Assembly (NCBI RefSeq): GCF_042681025.1
Contig: NZ_JBHUER010000013.1
Location: 1-64,000 of the forward strand
Length of the DNA stretch: 64,000 nucleotides
Origin: Methylopila henanensis
Lineage (GTDB): Bacteria; Pseudomonadota; Alphaproteobacteria; Rhizobiales; Methylopilaceae
Reading direction: 5' to 3'
Of the stretch, positions 42,884 to 51,144 are shown piece by piece. The notes under the pieces are model-generated. The model was not told the DNA's origin and searched no databases. It was given only the letters and a program-made list of their open reading frames with translations. Position 1 is the stretch's first letter; the number at the start of each line of letters is the position of its first letter. The position numbers and the translations under genes are program-made.

Positions 42884-44141
42884 CAGGACGGGTCTCGAAA
42901 CTCTTCAGGACGCGGAAAAGGGTGACGGCCCCGGCCTCGACGTCCGCCGGCTCGGCGTGTTCGGCGGGGTTGTGGCTGATCCCGTCGCGGCAGCGCACGA
43001 AGATCATTCCCATGGGCGCGATGCGGGCCATGACCATGGCGTCGTGGCCGGCGCCGCTCGCGAGCCGGAGCGGCTCGAGGCCGAACTCGGCGATGGCGGC
43101 GTCGATGCGGTTCTGCAGGTCGCGCGAGCAGGCCGCCGCGGGCTCGTCGTGGATGCGCGCGATCGACACGCCGAGGCCGCGCGTCGAGGCGATCGCCATG
43201 ATGGATTCCTCGATCCGCCGCAGCGTCTGCAGCCGCTGGCCGTCGGTCGGCGCGCGGACGTCGACGGTGAAGGCGGCGAGCCCCGGCACGACGTTCGCGC
43301 CGCCGGGCTCGATCGCGAGCTTGCCGACGGTCGCCACCAGCCCGCGGCTCGCGGTCGCCGCCTGCTCGACGGCGAGCACACTCGCGGCGGCCCCCGCCAG
43401 CGCGTCGGCGCGGTGGTTCATGGGCGTGGTGCCGGCGTGGCTCGCCGTGCCGGTGAGCGTCACCGCAAGCCGCGTCGCGCCGCAGATCGATCCGACGCAG
43501 CCGACGGGTAAGCGGTAGGCCTGCAGCGTCGGGCCCTGTTCGATGTGCAGCTCGAGATAGGCGACGAAGTCTTCGGCCGAACGCTTGGCCTCGCCGATCC
43601 TGTCGGGGTCGAAACCCCGCGCCCGCATGGCGTCCGCCATGCTGATCCCGTCGTTGTCGCGCAGCCGCAGCAGCTCGGGCGCGAAGTCGCCGACGAGCGC
43701 GTGGCTTCCGAGCATGGTCGCGCCGAAGCGCGTGCCCTCCTCGTCGGAGAAGCCGACCACCTCGACGGCGTAAGGCAGGCGTACGCCCTCCGCCGCAAGC
43801 GCCGCGACGCATTCGATGGCGGTGACGACGCCAAGGATGCCGTCCCACCGGCCGGCGTTGCGCACGGTGTCGAGATGCGACCCCACGAGGATCGCCTTCG
43901 CGCCCGGCGTCGCGCCCTCGTAGCGGCCGATGACGTTGCCGATGGCGTCCACACGGGTCGTCATGCCGGCGTCCGCCATCCAGCCGAGCGTTAGCTCGGT
44001 GGCGCGCGTCTGCTCCGGGCTCATGAACACGCGCGTGATCGCGCCGACGTCGGCCGAGATCGCCGCGAGCGCGTCCACGCGTTCGCAGATGCGTCGCGCC
44101 ATGCCGGCGGGCGCGGGAGTCGTGCTAGGTGCTGTGGGCAT
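42870..44141 (-). CDS. M20 N-carbamoylase / allantoate amidohydrolase-like hydrolase
   Basis: The 423-residue enzyme belongs to the hydantoinase/carbamoylase M20 subgroup. Its metal motifs are GSHLDTV (His89, Asp91), FSDEEGTRF (Glu134-Glu135) and ELHIEQGP (His199). The substrate-binding region is FTVDVRAPTDGQRLQT. It hydrolyses N-carbamoyl amino acids, beta-ureido acids or allantoate. The start is uncertain: ATG 44141 and ATG 44102 are both possible and neither has a strong ribosome site. It diverges from the racemase and overlaps the downstream M20 gene. Confidence 0.87.
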   Translation of the reverse strand: MPTAPSTTPAPAGMARRICERVDALAAISADVGAITRVFMSPEQTRATELTLGWMADAGMTTRVDAIGNVIGRYEGATPGAKAILVGSHLDTVRNAGRWDGILGVVTAIECVAALAAEGVRLPYAVEVVGFSDEEGTRFGATMLGSHALVGDFAPELLRLRDNDGISMADAMRARGFDPDRIGEAKRSAEDFVAYLELHIEQGPTLQAYRLPVGCVGSICGATRLAVTLTGTASHAGTTPMNHRADALAGAAASVLAVEQAATASRGLVATVGKLAIEPGGANVVPGLAAFTVDVRAPTDGQRLQTLRRIEESIMAIASTRGLGVSIARIHDEPAAACSRDLQNRIDAAIAEFGLEPLRLASGAGHDAMVMARIAPMGMIFVRCRDGISHNPAEHAEPADVEAGAVTLFRVLKSFETRPDVLD

Positions 44142-44163
44142 GAAGCGATCGGGAAGGGGCGTC

Positions 44164-44823
44164 GTGTCGGGCCAAGCTCGCATCCTACTCGTCAATCCCA
44201 ACACCGCGGAAGCGGTGACCGCGCTGCTGGCCGCGGAAGCCCGCCGCCGCGCGGGCGAAAAGGCCGCGATCGTGGCCGTCACCGCCGCCTTCGGCGCCCC
44301 GGGAATCCAGACGCCTGAGGAGGCGCAGGTCGCCGCGCGCGCCGTGGCGGAGGCGGTGGACGCCCACCGGACCTGCGACGCCGTGATCGTCGCGGCCTTC
44401 CTCGATCCGGGCTTCGAGGAGGCCGAAGCGCTGCGAATCATGCCGGTGGTCGGGTTCGGGCGCGCGGGCCTGCGGGCTGCGGCCGCGGGAGGCCGGAGGT
44501 TCGGCCTCGTCACCGCCGGCCCCGCCATGGCGGACGCCGTGCGGGCGCGGATCGGCGAACTCGGGCTCGCGCCGCAGCTTGGCGGAATGCGGCTCGTCCG
44601 CGCCGGCGTGCGCGATCTGATCGCCGACCGCGCGCGCCACCGCGACGAGGTGCTGGCGGCCGTCCGCGCCTGCGCCGTGGAAGACGGCGCCGAGGCGGTG
44701 CTGCTCGGCGGCGCGCCGTTCGCAGGCTTCGCGGCCGAGATCGCGAACGCGGCGGACGTCGCCGTGCTCGACGGCGTCGCGGCCGCCGTCGACGCGGCCA
44801 TCGCGGCGGCGCGCGGCGGCTGA
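44164..44823 (+). CDS. Asp/Glu/hydantoin racemase family protein
   Basis: The 219-residue protein has the family motif ILLVNPNTAEAVTALL, a central AAFLDPGFEEAEALRIMPVVG and the late LLGGAPFAGFA. These positions normally carry the two catalytic cysteines (CAxxxD, LGCAG). Here they read VAAFLDPG and LGGAPF, so both cysteines appear to be missing. I chose GTG 44164 after GGGAAGGGG; ATG 44140 is possible but overlaps the divergent carbamoylase ATG. It would racemise hydantoins or allantoin if active. Confidence 0.78.
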   Translation: MSGQARILLVNPNTAEAVTALLAAEARRRAGEKAAIVAVTAAFGAPGIQTPEEAQVAARAVAEAVDAHRTCDAVIVAAFLDPGFEEAEALRIMPVVGFGRAGLRAAAAGGRRFGLVTAGPAMADAVRARIGELGLAPQLGGMRLVRAGVRDLIADRARHRDEVLAAVRACAVEDGAEAVLLGGAPFAGFAAEIANAADVAVLDGVAAAVDAAIAAARGG

Positions 44824-44834
44824 GCGGCGGGCCA

Positions 44835-45839
44835 TCACGCGGTCACGGATTCGAACGCCTCCGCCGCGCGGCGCGTGCGGATGCAGCGCGCGAAATGGGC
44901 GGGGCCGACGTCGGCGGCCGGCGGCGCGGTTTCCGCGCAGTCGTCGATCGCATGCCCGCAGCGCGGCCGGAACGCGCAGCCCGGCGGCAGGTCGCTGAGG
45001 TCCGGCGGCGCGCCGGGGATCGCGGCGAGGCGCGCGCCCGGCGTCGGGGCGTGGCTCGCGCGCGACAGCAGCAGCCCCTGCGTGTAGGGGTGGCGCGGAT
45101 CGCGGATGACGTCCCGGCACGGGCCCATCTCGACGATGCGGCCGGCGTACATCACGGCGATGCGGTCGGCGACCTCGACCGCCACGCCGATGTCGTGCGT
45201 CACGAACACCACCGCGAGGCCGAGCTCCCGCTGCAGCTCGCGCAGCAGCAGCAGCACCTGGATCTGCACCGTGGCGTCGAGCGCGGTCGTGGGCTCGTCC
45301 GCGAGCAGCACCTTGGGGCGGCAGACCAGCGCGAGCGCGATCATGGCGCGCTGGCGCATGCCGCCGGACATCTCGTGCGGGTAGTTGTCGAGCCGCTTGT
45401 CGGGCGAGGGGATGCGCACCCGCTCGAACAGCTCGAGCGCGCGCTTGCGCGCCTCCGCCTTCGACAGCTTCTCGTGCCGCCGCACCGCTTCGACGATCTG
45501 GTCGCCGATCCGGTAGACCGGGTCGAACGCCAGCCCCGGGTCCTGGAAGATCATCGAGACCACGGGGCCGCGTAAGGACGCGAGCTCGCGCGATCCCATC
45601 TTCAGCACGTCGCGGCCGTCGACCTCGACCTTGCCGCCGATCTTCGCGGAGGAGGGGTGGAGCCGCATCAGCGAGCGCAGCGTCACGCTCTTGCCGGAGC
45701 CGGATTCGCCCAGCAGCGCCACGGTCTCGCCGCGCCGGAGATCGAGATCGACGCCGTCGACGGCGCGGATCGGCCCCTTCGGCCCCTTGAAGTCCACGGT
45801 CAGGCCCTGGACGTCGACCATCTTCGCCATGGCGCTCAT
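44835..45839 (-). CDS. Opp/Dpp-type ABC importer 2, ATPase (OppD-like)
   Basis: The 334-residue ATPase has Walker A GESGSGKSV, signature MSGGMRQR and Walker B VLLADEPTTALD, with the C-terminal GCAFRPRCGHAIDDC region. ATG 45839 overlaps the other ATPase stop (ATGA). It is the last gene of the importer 2 operon and ends 11 nt from the convergent racemase. Confidence 0.92.
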   Translation of the reverse strand: MSAMAKMVDVQGLTVDFKGPKGPIRAVDGVDLDLRRGETVALLGESGSGKSVTLRSLMRLHPSSAKIGGKVEVDGRDVLKMGSRELASLRGPVVSMIFQDPGLAFDPVYRIGDQIVEAVRRHEKLSKAEARKRALELFERVRIPSPDKRLDNYPHEMSGGMRQRAMIALALVCRPKVLLADEPTTALDATVQIQVLLLLRELQRELGLAVVFVTHDIGVAVEVADRIAVMYAGRIVEMGPCRDVIRDPRHPYTQGLLLSRASHAPTPGARLAAIPGAPPDLSDLPPGCAFRPRCGHAIDDCAETAPPAADVGPAHFARCIRTRRAAEAFESVTA

Positions 45840-46888
45840 GCCGCGATCCTCGGATGGCCGGAGGCGGGGTCGACGAGCCAGCAGGCGGCCCGGTGGTCCA
45901 CGCCGGCGTCGAGCAGGGTCGGCTCCTTGTGCCCGCACAGCGCCGCGCTTTTTGCGCAGCGCGGGTTGAACCGGCAGCCCGGCGGCGGGTTGATCGGGTT
46001 GGGCGGATCGCCGGTCAGCGGCGCGGTCTCGGTGCGCGCGTCGGGGTCCATGGAGGGCATCGAGGCCAGCAGCGCGCCGGTGTAGGGGTGCTTCGGCGTC
46101 TCGAACAGCGCCTCGGACGGCCCGAACTCGGCGACCTTGCCGAGATACATCACCATCACCCGGTTCGACATGAACCGCACCACGTTGAGGTCGTGGCTGA
46201 TGAACATGTAGGTGAGGCCGAACTCGTCCTTGAGGTCGAGCAGCAGGTTCAGCACCTGCGCCTCGACCGACTTGTCGAGCGCCGAGACGGCCTCGTCGAG
46301 GATCAGCAGCCGGGGATCGAGCGCGAGCGCGCGGGCGATGTTGACGCGCTGGCGCTGGCCGCCCGACAGCTCGTGCGGGTAGCGGCCCGCGAAGCGGGCG
46401 GGCTCGAGGCCTACGCGGTGCAGCAGGTCGTGGGCGCGGGTCGTGGCCGCGCGCCGGCTCGCGCCGTGCACCTTCGGGCCGAAGGCGATTGTGTCCTCGA
46501 CGGTCAGGCGCGGGTTCAGGGACGCGTAGCTGTCCTGGAACACCATCTGCACCTGCTTGCGGAAGCCGTTCAGGCTGAGCGCCTGGGAGCCCACGCGCTC
46601 GCCGTCGAACAGGATGTCGCCGGCGTCGGGCGCGATGATCTGCATGACGAGCCGCGCGGTGGTCGACTTGCCGCAGCCCGACTCGCCGACGATGCCGAGC
46701 GTCTCGCCCTTGGCGACGTCGAAGTCGACGCCGTCGACCGCGCGCACGATCGGGCCCGCCTTGGTCAGGAAGCCCTTCTTGACGCCGAAGTGCTTGACGA
46801 GGCCCTTCACCGACAGCAGCGGCTGGCCGGGGCCGCCCCGGTCGCGGGGGAAGCCGCCGGGCGGCGGGGTGGGGGCGCCGATGATCAC
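45836..46888 (-). CDS. Opp/Dpp-type ABC importer 2, ATPase (OppF-like)
   Basis: The 350-residue ATPase has Walker A GESGCGKST, signature LSGGQRQR, Walker B LLILDEAVSALD and the C-terminal GCRFNPRCAKSAALC. I chose GTG 46888 (IIGAPTPPPGG), since it overlaps the permease stop as GTGA. The order F before D is reversed compared with importer 1. Confidence 0.92.
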   Translation of the reverse strand: MIIGAPTPPPGGFPRDRGGPGQPLLSVKGLVKHFGVKKGFLTKAGPIVRAVDGVDFDVAKGETLGIVGESGCGKSTTARLVMQIIAPDAGDILFDGERVGSQALSLNGFRKQVQMVFQDSYASLNPRLTVEDTIAFGPKVHGASRRAATTRAHDLLHRVGLEPARFAGRYPHELSGGQRQRVNIARALALDPRLLILDEAVSALDKSVEAQVLNLLLDLKDEFGLTYMFISHDLNVVRFMSNRVMVMYLGKVAEFGPSEALFETPKHPYTGALLASMPSMDPDARTETAPLTGDPPNPINPPPGCRFNPRCAKSAALCGHKEPTLLDAGVDHRAACWLVDPASGHPRIAA

Positions 46889-47790
46889 TGGCGGACCTCC
46901 ATGGCCGAACGCAGGCCGTCCGAGAACAGGTTGAACGAGATCGAGGTGAGGAAGATCATCACCCCCGGCAGCGCGGCGACCAGCGGCTGGTTGTAGATCG
47001 CGGTCCTCAGCGTGTTCAGCATCAGGCCCCATTCCGGCTCCGGCGGGCGCACGCCGAGACCGAGGAACGAGAGGCCCGACGCGAGGATCATCGACACGCT
47101 GATCAGGCTGGTGGCGTAGACGAAGATCGGCCCGAGCACGTTGCCGAGCACGTGCACCCGGACGATCGTGAAGCCGCTCGCGCCCGAGATGCGCGCGGCC
47201 TCCACATAGTCGCGGGTGCGGATCTGGGTCGTCACGCTTTCCGCGACGCGGGCGATCTGCGGCACGAACACCACCGTGAGCGACACGATCGAGTTCAGGA
47301 TGCCGGCGCCGAGCGCGCCCGACAGCGCGATCGCGAGCAGCACCGACGGGAACGCGAAGAACACGTCGATGGTGCGCATCGTCACCGTGTTGATCCAGCC
47401 GCCGAGATAGCCGGCCACGATACCGATGGTGGACCCGATGCCGAAAGCGAGGATGACCGGCATGACGCCGAGGAACAGCGACAGCCTGCCGCCGTAGAGC
47501 AGGCGGCTCAGCATGTCGCGGCCGAGCTCGTCGGAGCCGAGCGGATAGCCCGGCGTCCCGATCGGCCGGAGGCGGCGGATCATCGAGCCCTTGAACGGGT
47601 CGGCGGGCGCGATCCACGGCGCGAAAATCGCCGCGAGCACGATCAGAAGGATCACGGCGAGCGCGACCATCGCGACCGGATCGCGCCTGAGGCGCAGGAG
47701 CACGCTGCTCCAGTAGCCGCGGCTGGCGCGGATCTCGACCGGGGCGGGCGAGGGGGCGGAGAGGCTGTCGGCGACGGCGGCCATCGTCAT
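46885..47790 (-). CDS. Opp/Dpp-type ABC importer 2, permease 2 (OppC-like)
   Basis: The 301-residue permease has one N-terminal helix (MVALAVILLIVLAAIFAPWIAPADPF), the DppC signature YPLGSDELGRDMLSRLLYGGR and the EAA loop YVEAARISGASGFTIVRVHVLGN. ATG 47790 overlaps the preceding permease stop by 4 nt. Confidence 0.92.
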   Translation of the reverse strand: MTMAAVADSLSAPSPAPVEIRASRGYWSSVLLRLRRDPVAMVALAVILLIVLAAIFAPWIAPADPFKGSMIRRLRPIGTPGYPLGSDELGRDMLSRLLYGGRLSLFLGVMPVILAFGIGSTIGIVAGYLGGWINTVTMRTIDVFFAFPSVLLAIALSGALGAGILNSIVSLTVVFVPQIARVAESVTTQIRTRDYVEAARISGASGFTIVRVHVLGNVLGPIFVYATSLISVSMILASGLSFLGLGVRPPEPEWGLMLNTLRTAIYNQPLVAALPGVMIFLTSISFNLFSDGLRSAMEVRQ

Positions 47791-48740
47791 GCCCTCTGGA
47801 TGCGCGGATCGAGCGCCGTCTGGGCGACGTCCACGATCAGGTTGAGGCTCACGAAGAACATCGCCAGCACGAGGATCGTGCCCTGCAGCAGCGGCAGGTC
47901 GCGCTGGAAGATCGCGGCGTTGAGCAGGAAGCCCGCGCCCGGCCAGGCGAACACGGTCTCGATCAGGATCGAGCCGCCGAGCAGGTAGCCGAGCTGCAGG
48001 CCCATGACGGCGAGCGCGGTCGGCGCGGCGTTGGTGACGACGTGCTTGAACACGCCCCATTCGCCGAGGCCCTTGGCGCGCAGCGCCTGCACGAACTCCT
48101 GGGACAGGATGTCGGCGACCAGCGCCCGCACGGTGCGGGCGATGATGCCCATCGGGATCACCGACATCGTGATGGCGGGCAGGATGATGTAGCGCAGATG
48201 CTCGAAGTCCGGCCGCCAGTCGGCGGAGCCGCCGGGCCCCGCGCCGGTCGGCGGCAGCCAATTGAGCTGGGCCGAGAAGATGATCACCATCACCATGCCG
48301 AGCCAGTAATGCGGCACCGAGACGCCGAGCACCGAGACCGCCGAGGCGAGGCGGTCCATCACGCTGTTGCGGAAGTAGCCGGCGACGAAGCCGAAGAACG
48401 AGCCGAGCGCGAAACCGATCAGGGTCGCGACGGCGGCGAGGATCAGCGAGTTCTTGACCGCCCGCGCCACCTCGCCGAGCACCGGCCGCCCGGTCGCGAT
48501 CGAGACGCCGAGGTCGCCGGTCAGCACCTTGCCGAGCCAGATTCCGAACTGCACCGGCAGCGGCCGGTCGAAGCCGTAGATCGTCCGCATCTCCGCCTGC
48601 TGCTCGGCGGTGGCGTCCACCGGCATGATCGCGGTGAGCGGGTCGCCCGGCGCGAGGTGGACCAGCATGAAGCAGACGAGGCTGACGCCGAGCGCGACCG
48701 GCGCGACGTAGACGATCCGCTTCAGGATGTAGAGCAGCAT
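47787..48740 (-). CDS. Opp/Dpp-type ABC importer 2, permease 1 (OppB-like)
   Basis: The 317-residue permease has the DppB N-terminus (VAPVALGVSLVCFMLVHLAPGDPLTAI). The EAA loop is EFVQALRAKGLGEWGVFKHVVTN. Six helices are visible. It follows the binding-protein gene after 87 nt and overlaps the second permease gene. Confidence 0.92.
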   Translation of the reverse strand: MLLYILKRIVYVAPVALGVSLVCFMLVHLAPGDPLTAIMPVDATAEQQAEMRTIYGFDRPLPVQFGIWLGKVLTGDLGVSIATGRPVLGEVARAVKNSLILAAVATLIGFALGSFFGFVAGYFRNSVMDRLASAVSVLGVSVPHYWLGMVMVIIFSAQLNWLPPTGAGPGGSADWRPDFEHLRYIILPAITMSVIPMGIIARTVRALVADILSQEFVQALRAKGLGEWGVFKHVVTNAAPTALAVMGLQLGYLLGGSILIETVFAWPGAGFLLNAAIFQRDLPLLQGTILVLAMFFVSLNLIVDVAQTALDPRIQRA

Positions 48741-48827
48741 GAGGTCAGTTCTCCGACGCGGACGAGCGGCTCGGCTTTCCCCCCGGCCGAGGCGGCCGGG
48801 GGGTGCGGCCCTGCGTGTCGTCGGCCG

Positions 48828-50438
48828 TTACGGCTCGACCGTGATGGTCCCGAAGTTCTGGAACCAGTTCTGCGCCTGCACGAAGCCCTTCACCTTGGCG
48901 CTCATGGCGCGCGGGGCGACGTCGTGGGTGACGAACAGGAACAGCGCGTCGTTGACGAACTTCTCGTGCACCTTCTTCAGGATCGCGGTCTGGGCGGCCG
49001 GATCGAAGGTGTTGCGCACCTCGTCGAACAGCTTGTCGGTCTCGGGATCGCAGTAGTAGCCCCAGTTCACGCCGGCGGGCGCCGACAGGCTGCACTGGGT
49101 CTGCCGGATGAAGCCGCTGAACGGGTCCTGGATGAAGTAGGAGTAGTTGATCGCCGTGGTGCCGCGGGCGGAGGGGTCCTTCGCGCCGGCGCGCCAGATG
49201 TTGATCATCTGGTTCCACTCGACCACCTCGTAGTCGACCATGATGCCGACCTCGGCGAGGCTCTGCTGAATGAACTCGTTCATCGGCAGCGGCAGCATCT
49301 GGCCGGAGCCCGAGGGCGAGATCAGGATCTTGGTCCGGATCGGCTTGTCCGGCCCGTAGCCGGCCTCGGCCAGCAGCTTCTTGGCCTGCTCGACGTCATA
49401 GGTGACCTTGAAGGTCGGCTCGCCGAACCACTGGTGCCCGGGCGGCAGCCAGCCCTGCGCCGGGATCATCATGCCCGACAGCAGCTCCTTCATGCCCTCG
49501 CGGTCGATGGCGAGGTTCGCGGCCTTGCGCACGCGGATGTCGTTCCACGGCGAACCCTCGACGCGCGACAGGTGCCAGGTCCAGTTGTGCGGGTAGGCGT
49601 TGGTGACGATCTGGAAGCCGGCGCCCTTCAGCGACTCCACGGCGTCCGGCGCCGGGGCCTCGATCCAGTCGACCTGGCCGGCGCGCAGCGCCGCGACGCG
49701 GGCGTTCGGCTCCGGCAGCGGCATCAGGATCAGCTTGTCGAGCTTCGGGACGCGGGTCTTGTCCCAGTACTCCTTGTTCGGAACCATCTCGGCGCGCTCG
49801 CGCGGCGCGAAGCCGGTCAGCTTCCACGGACCGGTGCCGGACGGCGTCTTGGCGAAGGCCTCCCAGCTCTTGCCGAGCTTCTCCCACTGGGCGGGGGAGG
49901 ACATCATGATCCAGGCGAGCTGGTAGGGCAGGGTGGCGTCGGGCGCCTTGGTGACGATCTCGACCGTCATCGGATCGACGACGCGGTAGGAGGCGACCGC
50001 CGGAATGCGCGACTTGCCCTGCGCCGACTGGCGCTGGTCGTACTGCGGCGCGTCCGTCTTCATCAGCTTGTCGAGGTTCCAGACCACCGACTCGGCCGTG
50101 AAGTCCGAGCCGTCGTGGAATTTCACGCCGGGACGGATCTTGAAGATCCACTTCGTCTTGCTCTCGTCGCCGGGCGCGATGCCCCATTCGGTGGCGAGGC
50201 CGGGCGTGATGTCGGAGGGCTTGTCGGCGCTGGTCAGATCCCAGTTGATGAGCCCGTCATAGACCGTGTAGCCCATGAACCGCATGCCTTCGCCGCCGTT
50301 GTCGGTCTGTCCGGTCGTCAGCGGGATGTCGGACGCGGTCATGCCGATCCTGAGGGTGCCCTGGGCGTGGGCCGCTAGGCAGCTCCCCATTACGGCTAGG
50401 CCGGCGAGCGCGGCGCGCGACAAAGTCTTCCGGATCAT
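48828..50438 (-). CDS. ABC importer 2 solute-binding protein (SBP family 5), Sec signal
   Basis: The 536-residue protein has a Sec signal peptide (LSRAALAGLAVMGSCLAAHAQ, cleavage after AHA) and the family 5 fold (LATEWGIAPGDESKTKWIFKI, RPGVKFHDGSDFTAESV). No twin-arginine motif is present, unlike the importer 1 protein. I chose ATG 50438; the longer frame is shadow sequence. It starts the importer 2 operon, opposite the ureidoglycolate lyase gene. Confidence 0.92.
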   Translation of the reverse strand: MIRKTLSRAALAGLAVMGSCLAAHAQGTLRIGMTASDIPLTTGQTDNGGEGMRFMGYTVYDGLINWDLTSADKPSDITPGLATEWGIAPGDESKTKWIFKIRPGVKFHDGSDFTAESVVWNLDKLMKTDAPQYDQRQSAQGKSRIPAVASYRVVDPMTVEIVTKAPDATLPYQLAWIMMSSPAQWEKLGKSWEAFAKTPSGTGPWKLTGFAPRERAEMVPNKEYWDKTRVPKLDKLILMPLPEPNARVAALRAGQVDWIEAPAPDAVESLKGAGFQIVTNAYPHNWTWHLSRVEGSPWNDIRVRKAANLAIDREGMKELLSGMMIPAQGWLPPGHQWFGEPTFKVTYDVEQAKKLLAEAGYGPDKPIRTKILISPSGSGQMLPLPMNEFIQQSLAEVGIMVDYEVVEWNQMINIWRAGAKDPSARGTTAINYSYFIQDPFSGFIRQTQCSLSAPAGVNWGYYCDPETDKLFDEVRNTFDPAAQTAILKKVHEKFVNDALFLFVTHDVAPRAMSAKVKGFVQAQNWFQNFGTITVEP

Positions 50439-50633
50439 TTCGTACGTTTCTCCTGCGGTCCGCCCCGGCTCGCCGGGGGCTTGGTGCGACGCAGCAAGGC
50501 GCGTGCCAGCAGGTGGGCTCCGGGGAGGAGGTGTTCGACCAATGGCCAAGACAAAACAGCGCTGCATAAAAAACAGGCGCTTTGGTCAGTTCCAAAGCGC
50601 GGCGCCGGATCTCGCGCCGGAGCGCAGGCCGTC
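50439..50633. promoter_or_regulatory. Divergent promoter region, importer 2 / ureidoglycolate lyase
   Basis: This 195-bp gap separates two divergent genes. It holds a lower-GC patch (about 50540-50585) and a perfect 9-bp inverted repeat close to the lyase start. TCCTGCGG-type spacing sequence and GAGAAACG (on -) precede the binding-protein start. A shared operator would let one regulator control import and lyase together. Confidence 0.5.
50577..50600. promoter_or_regulatory. 9-bp inverted repeat, candidate operator
   Basis: GCGCTTTGG and CCAAAGCGC are perfect inverted arms with a 6-nt spacer (TCAGTT), 33 nt before the ureidoglycolate lyase start and in the divergent gap. The 24-bp size fits a dimeric repressor. 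No regulator gene is adjacent. Confidence 0.5.
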
Positions 50634-51140
50634 GTGACGCCCACGCTCCGTCCCCGATCGCTGACGGCGGCCGCCTTCGCCCCGTTCGGCGCCCCCATCG
50701 CGATCGGCTCCGGCCCGTCGCGGCCCGTGAACGGCGGCCGCGCGACCCGTCACGACGACATCGTCGCGCTCGACCGCGCCGAGGACGCGCCCGAGGCGCG
50801 CCTCGCGCTCTACCGGATCGCGCCGTCCCCGCGCCCGTTCGCGATCGACGTGCTGGAGCGCCACCCCCGCTCGAGCCAGAGCTTCACGCCGATCGTCGCG
50901 CGCGACTACCTCGTCGTGGTCGCGCCGTCCGGGCCCGACGGGGCGCCGCTGGTCGCCAAGGCGCAGGCCTTCGTCGCGCCGGCGACGACCGGCGTGCACT
51001 ACGCCCGCGGGGTGTGGCACCTGCCGCTGGTCGCCTTCGACGCCGAGGCGCTGTTCGCGATGTGGATGTGGGAGGCCGGCGACGGCCGCGACACCGAGGA
51101 GGTCCGGCTCGGCGAGCCCCTGTTCGTCGAGGGCTTCTGA
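50634..51140 (+). CDS. allA: Ureidoglycolate lyase family protein
   Basis: The 168-residue protein matches ureidoglycolate lyase: LTAAAFAPFGAPIAIG, LALYRIAPSPRPFAIDVLERHPRSSQSF and GVHYARGVWHLPLVAF. The enzyme cleaves ureidoglycolate to glyoxylate and urea, the last step of allantoin use. I chose GTG 50634 since it gives the family length; upstream frame has no similarity. It is convergent with the hydantoinase gene (4 nt between stops) and divergent from importer 2. Confidence 0.87.
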   Translation: MTPTLRPRSLTAAAFAPFGAPIAIGSGPSRPVNGGRATRHDDIVALDRAEDAPEARLALYRIAPSPRPFAIDVLERHPRSSQSFTPIVARDYLVVVAPSGPDGAPLVAKAQAFVAPATTGVHYARGVWHLPLVAFDAEALFAMWMWEAGDGRDTEEVRLGEPLFVEGF

Positions 51141-51144
51141 GCCG

